Positions 1 to 5,233 of a DNA stretch of 5,233 nt are shown one piece after another. The first letter of the stretch is position 1, and each line of letters opens with the position of its first letter. The notes under the pieces were generated by a model. That model searched no databases. It saw only the letters and a list, made by a program, of their open reading frames with translations, and was not told the origin of the DNA. Source of the stretch: Microthrixaceae bacterium (GTDB taxonomy: Bacteria > Actinomycetota > Acidimicrobiia > Acidimicrobiales > Acidimicrobilacustridaceae); the NCBI GenBank assembly GCA_023264915.1, contig JAHFUU010000241.1, forward strand, positions 1 to 5,233, given 5' to 3'. The position numbers and the translations under genes are program-made.

Positions 1-1249
1 GGCCGAGCTGACCTGGGCTGGCGGGTTGGGACCGGATGCTGGACGGGCCTGGGATGCCCCGGTCCACCCTGACGGGCCGGGGCGGTCGGCCACCCTGGCC
101 CCCACCAACGGTCTCGTAGTAGACCCACGGCCTTCCGCCAGCGTGACCCCCGACCAAGATGTTGTTCATCGTTCCCTGTGATGCGGCACCTACAGCACGC
201 GGCAGGGCCTGGGCGAGCGCACCCAGGCACACGTCAGCGACCCGCTGGCTCACCTCGAGGTTGCCCGCGCCCACGGCTGCCGGTGCGAGGGCACTCACGA
301 GCGTGCCTGGCGGAGCGAGCACCCTCACAGGCCTCAGCGCGCCACCGTTGGCAGGGATCGTCGGGTCGAGCACTGACCTGAGAGCGAACACCACGGAGGA
401 GACGGTGACGGCCTCGACAGCGTTGAGGTTCCCGTGCCCCTGCGGATCGGTTCCCTCGAAGTCGAAGGTGATCGAACCGTCACCGATCCCGACGCTGACG
501 GCAACCCGCGACGGCTTCCCGTCGCCGGCAGGGCCGCTGCTCTCGATCACGTCCTCGAACTTCCAGATCCCCTGTGGCAACGCGGCCAGAGCGAACTGCA
601 TCCTCCGCTCCCCGTAGTCGAGAACCTCCTCGAACGGCTCGCCAGCCAGGCCCCGAAGCCGCTCGACGCCCACAGCATTCGCGCCACGTTGCGCGTCGAG
701 ATCGCCCAGTCGCTCATCCGGCGTCCGGGAGTTGGCGACCAGCAGCGAGACCACGTCGTCGCTCAAGCGCAACGGCGGGACGCGCAGGCCTTCCTGGTAG
801 ATGTCGGTGGCCTCTGCGGGCAGCGACCCCGGCGCAGCACCACCCACGTCAGCATGGTGTGCCCGGTTGGCGACCCATCCGACGAGCCTGCCATCGTCGC
901 AACACGGCGACACGAGGGTGATGTCGTTGAGGTGAGTGCCGCCGGAGAACGGATCGTTGACGATGACCGTGTCGCCGTCGGCAAGGTCCTGGTCCCCGAA
1001 CCGCTCGATCACGGCCGCCACCGACGCGGGCATCGACCCCAGGTGCACCGGGATGTTCTCGGCCTGGGACAGCATCTCTCCGGCGGGCGAGAACAGCGCG
1101 CACGAGAAGTCAGCGCGCTCTTTGATGTTGGGACTGAAGGCCGCACGCCTCAGCACAGCACTCATCTCTCCGGCCACGCCATGAAGGCGAGACATGAGGA
1201 TCTGAAGCGACGCGGGGTCAAGGGATGCCCGGGAACCCATCTGTCCCAT
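1..1249 (-). CDS. hyuB: HyuB-type hydantoinase/oxoprolinase subunit B, 3' end missing or disrupted
   Basis: This is subunit B of the hydantoinase B/oxoprolinase family, a cytoplasmic partner of HyuA in ATP-dependent opening of cyclic amides (hydantoins, 5-oxoproline) or in carboxylation of ketones. The frame is open for 416 codons to the left edge; family members run to roughly 520-600 residues, so the C-terminus is absent. Recognisable blocks are LQILMSRLHGVAGEMSAVLRRAAFSPNI cut as residues 15-42, the IVNDPFSGGTHLNDI-like block at 96-110, HHADVGG at 131-137, IYQEGLRVPPLRL at 150-162, the LDPTIPANGGALRPV block at 294-308, SQGTMNN at 357-363 and YYETVGGGQGGRP at 378-389. After residue 389 (base ~85) family similarity breaks down in this frame. 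I chose ATG 1249, 25 bases after the hyuA stop; ATG 1240 or GTG 1285 (which overlaps hyuA) are also in frame, and none has a strong ribosome site. Family assignment is secure; substrate is unknown. Confidence 0.93.
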   Translation of the reverse strand, partial: MGQMGSRASLDPASLQILMSRLHGVAGEMSAVLRRAAFSPNIKERADFSCALFSPAGEMLSQAENIPVHLGSMPASVAAVIERFGDQDLADGDTVIVNDPFSGGTHLNDITLVSPCCDDGRLVGWVANRAHHADVGGAAPGSLPAEATDIYQEGLRVPPLRLSDDVVSLLVANSRTPDERLGDLDAQRGANAVGVERLRGLAGEPFEEVLDYGERRMQFALAALPQGIWKFEDVIESSGPAGDGKPSRVAVSVGIGDGSITFDFEGTDPQGHGNLNAVEAVTVSSVVFALRSVLDPTIPANGGALRPVRVLAPPGTLVSALAPAAVGAGNLEVSQRVADVCLGALAQALPRAVGAASQGTMNNILVGGHAGGRPWVYYETVGGGQGGRPPRPVRVDRGIPGPSSIRSQPASPGQLG

Positions 1250-1274
1250 GGTCCCATAGGCGGTGGAGCCGGGT

Positions 1275-3110
1275 TCACCGGCCACGCGGACCGGCGTGAG
1301 CGTGAGCCAGAACCAGGGCGCCGGTGCCGGAATGGGGTCTTGCCGCCCATCCCTCTGGAATCCATATCGTGCAGTCGGGCTCTGCGATGACAGCGGGACC
1401 CGTTGCAGGCGCGCGTTGGATGGCTGGCAGGTCAGTGATCTGGACTGGTGACGGCCTGCGACTGGTCGCGCGCAGCGCCACGATCTCAACCGCCGCATCC
1501 GGTCGGGCGTAGCCGTTGCGCCTCTCGTGCTCGGCGTGGAAGGACTCGAGATCGTGCACCTCCAGCTCATGGCTCTGACCGGCATAGCGGCAGTCCAGCG
1601 AGGTCTGGGTAACGATGCTGGCCACCTCGCCGACATCCTCACACTCCTCTGCGAGCGAGCTCTCCGCGCGCCGAGCAAGCTCCGCCAGGGCGGCAGGGGC
1701 CTCGGCATCAGGACGGGAGGGAGGCCACGACTCGACGACGTCGACCTGGCGGCTGGCACAGAGGATCCCGACGGCAGACAGCACACCCGCGCGCGGCGGG
1801 ATGATGACGGTCGCGATGCCCAGCGCGTCAGCCAAGGCACAGGCATGCAGGGGTCCCGCGCCCCCGAAGGCCACAAGCGCCAAGCCTCGCGGATCGACTC
1901 CACGCTGCACCGACACCTGCCTCAGGGCCTGTTCCATGTGTGCGTTGACGACTGCGATCACCCCAGATGCCTCCAGCCCAGCTCGGTCCAACGCCTCGTG
2001 AGCCAGACTCGGGTCGAGGAACCCCAGACCCGGCAGGGCAACGTCGCCCGCGATGCGTCCAAGCGCGACGTTGGCATCGGTGACCGTTGGCTCGGTGCCA
2101 CCAAGGCCGTAGCACGCGGGTCCGGGGAGAGCGCCGGCTGATTCGGGGCCGACCACGAGCGCTCCTCCCGGATCGATCCGGGCCAGTGATCCGCCGCCTG
2201 CACCGATGGTGACGACGTCGAGAGCCGGAAGGCGGATCGGGTACCCGGCCGTCTCGCGCTGGGTCGCGGGCGCGGGATGGCCACCGAGCACGAGGCACAC
2301 GTCAGTCGACGTACCGCCCATGTCGAAGGTGATCGCGTCATCGAACCCGCACTGGGCCGCGATCACCGCACCTGCGGCGACCCCGCCCGCGGGCCCGGAC
2401 AGCAACAGGCGCGCCGGCTGCTCAGCGGCCATGCCCGCCTCGGCAAGGCCCCCGGCAGAGGTCATCACGAGCAGGCCTCCGGCCGCTGTGCGGAGCCCAC
2501 GAAGGTAGTCCCGGCATCTGGGGCGCAGGTAGGCATTGACGGTCGTGGTCACAGCCCGCTCGAGCTCGCGGACCTCGGGACTCAGCTCGAATGAGGCCGT
2601 CGCGTCATGGCCCTGGGCCCGTAGCTCGTCCAGGACCGCGCGCTCGTGTGCGGGGTTCAGGTCACTGTGCAGGAGGCACACGGCGACTGCCTCGACGCCC
2701 GGATCGATCTCGTGCAGCGAAGACAGATCGATCGGCTCCAGCTCCGAACCGTCTGCTGCCAGGCGACCCCGGATCCCATACCGCCAGGCCCTTGGTACCA
2801 GCGGATCTGGACGGTCGACGCTTTGGTCATACAGCGAGGGGCGGTCCTGCCGGGCGATCTCGATGATGTCCTCGAACCCCTCGTTGGTGACCAGCGCGAC
2901 CCTGGCGCCCCTTCGCTCCAGCAAAGAGTTGGTCGCCACCGTCGTTCCGTGCGCCAGCTCGCGAAGCTGCTCGCCGCCAAGCAGCTGAGCCACCCCGTCG
3001 CGCACCGCTTGGCCCGGATCATCCGGCGTGGAGGGCACCTTGGCGATCTGGCCCGAAGCAGTCACGACATCGGTGAACGTCCCACCTGTATCCGAGCCGA
3101 TCCGGCGCAT
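1275..3110 (-). CDS. hyuA: HyuA-type hydantoinase/oxoprolinase/acetone carboxylase ATP-binding subunit
   Basis: HyuA-family subunit, which in characterised relatives binds and hydrolyses ATP to activate a cyclic amide or a ketone for work with HyuB. With ATG 3110 it is 611 residues. Visible: the N-terminal phosphate-binding block IGSDTGGTFTDV (4-15), AHGTTVATNSLLERRGARVA (53-72), RPDPLVPR (100-107), the region SPEVRELERAVTTTVNAYLRP (177-197, quoted in part), LLSGPAGGVAAG (236-247), the second phosphate loop DMGGTSTDV (263-271), GAGGGSLARID (303-313), GPACYG (330-335), VAFGGAGPLHA (413-423) and LDCRYAGQSHEL (505-516). The protein is shorter than the roughly 690 residues usual for HyuA, mainly in the C-terminal third. 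A TTG at 3119 would add three residues; ATG 3110 is preferred because GGTAGG lies nine bases upstream of it. It precedes hyuB by 25 bases, so the two are almost certainly co-transcribed. I cannot tell hydantoinase, 5-oxoprolinase and ketone carboxylase apart. Confidence 0.95.
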   Translation of the reverse strand: MRRIGSDTGGTFTDVVTASGQIAKVPSTPDDPGQAVRDGVAQLLGGEQLRELAHGTTVATNSLLERRGARVALVTNEGFEDIIEIARQDRPSLYDQSVDRPDPLVPRAWRYGIRGRLAADGSELEPIDLSSLHEIDPGVEAVAVCLLHSDLNPAHERAVLDELRAQGHDATASFELSPEVRELERAVTTTVNAYLRPRCRDYLRGLRTAAGGLLVMTSAGGLAEAGMAAEQPARLLLSGPAGGVAAGAVIAAQCGFDDAITFDMGGTSTDVCLVLGGHPAPATQRETAGYPIRLPALDVVTIGAGGGSLARIDPGGALVVGPESAGALPGPACYGLGGTEPTVTDANVALGRIAGDVALPGLGFLDPSLAHEALDRAGLEASGVIAVVNAHMEQALRQVSVQRGVDPRGLALVAFGGAGPLHACALADALGIATVIIPPRAGVLSAVGILCASRQVDVVESWPPSRPDAEAPAALAELARRAESSLAEECEDVGEVASIVTQTSLDCRYAGQSHELEVHDLESFHAEHERRNGYARPDAAVEIVALRATSRRPSPVQITDLPAIQRAPATGPAVIAEPDCTIWIPEGWAARPHSGTGALVLAHAHAGPRGR

Positions 3111-3132
3111 CCGAGGCAACCTACCAACCGCG

Positions 3133-3172
3133 GGCCGAGCTGATAGCGGCTCTCAGCCTCGGCCGAGAAGCC
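3133..3172 (-). promoter_or_regulatory. Two mutually exclusive hairpins in the NMO-hyuA spacer
   Basis: The spacer between the NMO stop and hyuA holds an 11-bp stem pairing 3133-3143 with 3153-3164 (one unpaired C, nine-base loop). A second stem pairs 3148-3154 with 3165-3172 (seven pairs, one bulged A) and shares bases with the first, so only one can form at a time. The centre is the palindrome CTCGGCCGAG at 3158-3167. No T-run follows on the minus strand, so it is not a classical intrinsic terminator. It could tune expression of hyuAB relative to the upstream genes by attenuation, RNA processing or protection of transcript ends. The pairing is seen directly; the function is inference. Confidence 0.4.
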
Positions 3173-3214
3173 ATGTGGTCAGGACGGGATCCTCGGCCCC
3201 CAGACGAAGCCCAG

Positions 3215-4342
3215 TCAGTCGGTACCGCCGACCTCGAGGAGGCCCTTGAGGCGCTCAGTGGCCTCGATGCAATCCCTCACCATGTCATAGATCACGTCAC
3301 GGCTCTTGCGGACCTTGTCCATCCGGCCGACGATCTGGCCGACCGGGTTGAACCCGACGCTTTGGGACCGGTCGGGGTAACGGTGATGGCGCGCCACCAT
3401 CTCGCCGGTGACCATGAACTGAAGCGGCATCCCGAGGGGCTTGGGATTGTCGGGGCTCTCCCAGGCGTAAGTCCAGTCGTTGCGGAGCATCCGGCACGGC
3501 TTGCCGGTGAAGGATCGTGACCTCACCGTGTCCCGGGACCCCGCGTCGAACAGCGCCTGCATCTGTTGCGTCGGGACGTCGGCTTCCTCGACGGTCAGCC
3601 ACAAGGACCCGGTCCAGACCCCTTGTGCACCCATGGCAAGGGCGGCAGCCATCTGGCGGCCGGTGCCGATCCCGCCCGCAGCCAGCACGGGTACCGGTGC
3701 AACGGCGTCGATGACCTCTGGCCAGAGCACCATGGACCCGATCTCACCCGTGTGCCCACCGCCCTCGGTGCCCTGGGCGATGACGATGTCTACGCCGGCA
3801 TCTCGGTGGTGGCACGCCTGGTAGGCCGATCCGCACAACGCGGCGACCTTGCGATCGGCGCGGTGGATCTCGTCGATGATCTCGGCGGGTGGCGTGCCCA
3901 GCGCGTTGGCGATGAGCCTGACCCGGTTGTGATCCAGCGCAACGTCTATGAGAGGCCGAGCTGTGGCTTCTGTCCAGCCGATCAGCGCGGGTGGCTGAGC
4001 GTCGGTGATCTCAGGAACGCCAGCGTCGGCGTAGAGCTTGCGCGCGAATGCTCTCGTGTCGTCGGGCACCATGGCCACAAGGTCGGCCTCGAGCTTGGCG
4101 GGGTCGAGCTCACCCATCCCCTCGTACTTGCCGGGGATCACCACATCGACACCGTAGGGCCGGTCCCCGACGTGCTCGTCGATCCAGGAGAGCTCGACAT
4201 CGAGCTGCTCGGGGCTGAACCCAACCGCTCCGAGGACGCCGAACCCGCCCGCGTTGGAGACGGCCGCGACGACATCGCGGCAATGGGTGAACGCGAAGAT
4301 CGGGAACTCAATGCCTAGGTCGGCTGCGATCTGGGTCTGCAT
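3215..4342 (-). CDS. Nitronate monooxygenase (2-nitropropane dioxygenase) family FMN oxidoreductase
   Basis: A 375-residue TIM-barrel flavoprotein of the NMO/2-nitropropane dioxygenase family, expected to be cytoplasmic with FMN. Seen: VVAAVSNAGGFGVLGA (24-39) near the N-terminus; AQGTEGGGHTGEIG (189-202), where His197 sits at the position of the family's catalytic histidine; and AAGGIGTGRQMAAALAMGAQ (221-240), the phosphate-binding loop for FMN, followed by VWTGS (242-246). The usual N-terminal QAPM-type segment reads IFAFTHCRD here, and about 50 extra residues (roughly 75-135) come before the second half of the barrel, so it is a divergent subgroup. Relatives oxidise alkyl nitronates, reduce quinones with NADH, or act on CoA intermediates (mycobacterial IpdC in sterol ring breakdown), so the reaction is open. 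The start is fixed by a strong Shine-Dalgarno sequence four bases upstream. The first 35 bases overlap the end of the TetR gene. Confidence 0.9.
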   Translation of the reverse strand: MQTQIAADLGIEFPIFAFTHCRDVVAAVSNAGGFGVLGAVGFSPEQLDVELSWIDEHVGDRPYGVDVVIPGKYEGMGELDPAKLEADLVAMVPDDTRAFARKLYADAGVPEITDAQPPALIGWTEATARPLIDVALDHNRVRLIANALGTPPAEIIDEIHRADRKVAALCGSAYQACHHRDAGVDIVIAQGTEGGGHTGEIGSMVLWPEVIDAVAPVPVLAAGGIGTGRQMAAALAMGAQGVWTGSLWLTVEEADVPTQQMQALFDAGSRDTVRSRSFTGKPCRMLRNDWTYAWESPDNPKPLGMPLQFMVTGEMVARHHRYPDRSQSVGFNPVGQIVGRMDKVRKSRDVIYDMVRDCIEATERLKGLLEVGGTD

Positions 4343-4976
4343 GTCTCCTCCTTGGAGTCTTTGGATCGGGCCCTTGCTGCGAGCCCGCGAACAAGCGGTG
4401 CAGCCCTTCAGCAGCGGTCGCGTCTGGCACCGCGCCGAGGTCGATGTGGCGTTGCATCTCGAGCCCCATCAGGAGCCCGAGCACCAACGCTCCGAGCCGC
4501 CGGGCCTCGCCATCGCCCAGCTCGCGCCCGTCATCGGCCGCCCACCGCCGGAATGCCGCGCCCATCGACCGGCGCGCCAGGTCGAACCTGGACGCGAGCA
4601 CTTCCCTGGCGTCATCGTTGCGAGCGGCGAACAGCCACAGCTCGTGCTCGAGCAGCATCCAGTCAGCACCCAGTTGGTCAGCTGGCTCCACGAAGCTCGA
4701 CCAGAGCCGCTCGACCCGGTCCTCGTGAGTGGATGCCTCGTTCAGGGCATCGCGCATCTGGCGGCCAGCGGCGCGCTCCCACTCGTCGAGCAGCGCGTAC
4801 AGCAGCCCGTCCTTGCCACCGAAATGCGCATACAGCGCGCCGGTCGTGCGGTCCGCTGCCGCGGCGACAGCCTCGCTCGAGACTGCGTGGAAGCCCCTGC
4901 GCGCGAACAGCTCAGCTGCCGCGGCGAGGAGCTGGGCCCTGGTCTGTGCCTTGCGTTCGGTCTGGGTCCGTGCCAT
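4308..4976 (-). CDS. TetR/AcrR-family transcriptional regulator
   Basis: A 222-residue TetR-family regulator, typically a dimeric repressor that leaves DNA when a small ligand binds. The N-terminal helix-turn-helix domain is clear: TRAQLLAAAAELFARRGF (12-29), the recognition region VSSEAVAAAADRTTGALYAHF (32-52, quoted in part) and GGKDGLLYALLDEW (53-66). Residues about 70-195 form the helical ligand and dimer domain, too variable to name a ligand. The last ~20 residues, with KTPRRRHADPDRSRPRH at the end, are basic and low in complexity, and are encoded where the gene runs over the NMO ribosome site and start. I chose ATG 4976 because the family block begins right after it, with GGTGAG three bases upstream; ATG 5039 would add 21 residues (starting MEDPSDPSLR) that do not look like the family. 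It lies first in the probable operon and likely controls it and itself. Confidence 0.93.
   Translation of the reverse strand: MARTQTERKAQTRAQLLAAAAELFARRGFHAVSSEAVAAAADRTTGALYAHFGGKDGLLYALLDEWERAAGRQMRDALNEASTHEDRVERLWSSFVEPADQLGADWMLLEHELWLFAARNDDAREVLASRFDLARRSMGAAFRRWAADDGRELGDGEARRLGALVLGLLMGLEMQRHIDLGAVPDATAAEGLHRLFAGSQQGPDPKTPRRRHADPDRSRPRH
4346..4353 (-). promoter_or_regulatory. Strong Shine-Dalgarno sequence for the NMO gene, inside the TetR gene
   Basis: The minus strand reads AAGGAGGA, ending four bases before ATG 4342. It is the only near-perfect ribosome site among the genes in this window and it decides the NMO start. It lies within the coding sequence of the upstream regulator, so ribosomes finishing the regulator pass over it. 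Confidence 0.85.
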
Positions 4977-5064
4977 CTGCTCACCATGTCCGAGATGAGA
5001 GGCCTGCCACCTGAGTGAGGGATCAGACGGATCTTCCATTGGGGCGGCAAGCCTCTGGGACTCT

Positions 5065-5090
5065 TATATCTGTGATCCTATATATATCTG
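5065..5090. repeat. Direct repeat TATATCTG x2 over the promoter
   Basis: TATATCTG occurs on the plus strand at 5065-5072 and again at 5083-5090, 18 bases apart start to start. The copies flank the -10 element and predicted start site. The same stretch has an approximate inverted symmetry (TATAT ... ATATA). Such a layout suits a regulator site, possibly for the adjacent TetR protein, but AT-rich -10 sequence alone could give it by chance. Confidence 0.35.
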
Positions 5091-5104
5091 GTTTCCTATG
5101 TGAA
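5075..5104 (-). promoter_or_regulatory. Predicted promoter for the TetR-NMO-hyuAB operon
   Basis: The minus strand shows TTCACA (5104-5099, one mismatch to TTGACA), 18 bases, then TAGGAT (5080-5075), a perfect TAnnnT -10 element of the actinobacterial housekeeping type. Transcription would start near 5068, giving a leader of about 90 bases to ATG 4976 or about 30 to ATG 5039. This is the most AT-rich stretch of the window, which supports the call. TATAAG at 5068-5063 could be a second -10 but has no good -35 element. Confidence 0.55.
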
Positions 5105-5107
5105 ATC
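5090..5107. promoter_or_regulatory. Inverted repeat overlapping the -35 element, possible operator
   Basis: GGTTTC (5090-5095) and GAAATC (5102-5107) form an inverted repeat with five of six bases matching and a six-base spacer. It covers the predicted -35 hexamer, a position where a repressor would block RNA polymerase. TetR sites are usually palindromes of this overall size. No site for this regulator is known to me, so this is a candidate only. Confidence 0.35.
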
Positions 5108-5130
5108 GCACCAGTCCTCGATCTGGCTCG

Positions 5131-5157
5131 GCTCGGGCGCGCGGCGCCGCGCCGAGC
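5131..5157 (-). terminator. GC-rich hairpin after the right-edge gene, possible terminator without a T-run
   Basis: GCTCGG (5131-5136) pairs with CCGAGC (5152-5157), and the inner CGCG (5140-5143) pairs with CGCG (5148-5151) around a GCGC loop; GCG 5137-5139 is bulged. The hairpin starts 28 bases beyond the stop of the right-edge gene and ends before the promoter of the regulator, where a terminator would be expected. No T-run follows, which is common for putative actinobacterial terminators but makes the call uncertain. Confidence 0.45.
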
Positions 5158-5185
5158 AACGGCCGCCCAACCGCGTAGCCGACCT

Positions 5186-5233
5186 TCAGGCAGTCAGCTC
5201 GGACGGATCGACGACCCAGAGGTCATCCCCCAG
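5186..5233 (-). CDS. C-terminal tail of an unidentified protein, cut by the window edge
   Basis: One minus-strand frame is open from the right edge to TGA at 5188-5186 and encodes LGDDLWVVDPSELTA. Twelve of its 15 codons end in G or C, as in the other genes here, and it is followed by a hairpin and then a promoter, as expected at a gene end. Fifteen residues are too few to name a family. It may belong to a separate upstream transcript on the same strand. Confidence 0.45.
   Translation of the reverse strand: MGDDLWVVDPSELTA

Noticed and set aside
1238..1257. Near-tandem ATGGGAC repeats at the hyuB start
   Set aside because: Three short ATGGG copies at 8-9 base spacing are too short to be called a functional repeat and probably reflect chance plus Met-Gly codons.
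434..1390. Long plus-strand open frame (318 residues) opposite hyuB and the hyuA end
   Set aside because: The protein is rich in Arg, His and Pro without family motifs, and the opposite strand encodes a clear HyuB over the same bases. It is an antisense shadow typical of GC-rich DNA.
3566..4318. Plus-strand open frame of 250 residues opposite the NMO gene
   Set aside because: No recognisable motif, no ribosome site or promoter, and the minus-strand NMO protein fully explains the region.
4254..5018. Plus-strand open frame of 254 residues opposite the TetR gene
   Set aside because: It has no family features and lies across the clear TetR-family reading on the other strand.
4977..5039. Upstream ATG at 5039 as the regulator's start
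   Set aside because: The extra 21 residues do not resemble TetR N-termini and there is no well-spaced ribosome site; ATG 4976 directly precedes the family domain. It is not excluded.

Overview
The window is GC-rich with strongly GC-biased third codon positions, and its protein sequences look actinobacterial (Actinomycetota). I cannot place it more precisely by eye. Every gene I can support lies on the minus strand, so transcription runs from the right edge to the left edge. The two ends cut genes, and the left end may also be a sequence or contig boundary of lower quality.

Layout in the direction of transcription: (1) the last 15 codons of an unidentified gene (5233-5186), followed by a GC-rich hairpin at 5157-5131 that may end its transcript; (2) an AT-rich island at about 5105-5062 that holds a good promoter candidate and repeated sites; (3) a TetR-family regulator (4976-4308); (4) a flavin-dependent nitronate monooxygenase / 2-nitropropane dioxygenase family protein (4342-3215), whose start overlaps the end of the regulator gene and carries a strong Shine-Dalgarno sequence; (5) a 104-base spacer with two mutually exclusive hairpins; (6) hyuA, the ATP-binding subunit of a hydantoinase/oxoprolinase/acetone-carboxylase-type enzyme (3110-1275); (7) hyuB, its partner subunit (1249 to the left edge, incomplete).

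The genes probably form one operon: a self-controlled TetR repressor, an FMN oxidoreductase, and a two-subunit ATP-dependent enzyme that acts on a cyclic amide or carboxylates a ketone-like substrate. The substrate cannot be read from the sequence. The most unusual points are the breakdown of the conserved hyuB frame in the last ~85 bases at the left edge, the pairing of NMO with HyuAB under a TetR regulator, a compact HyuA, and the alternative hairpins just before hyuA. No RNA genes, mobile elements or CRISPR arrays were seen. Plus-strand reading frames look like antisense shadows of the minus-strand genes.
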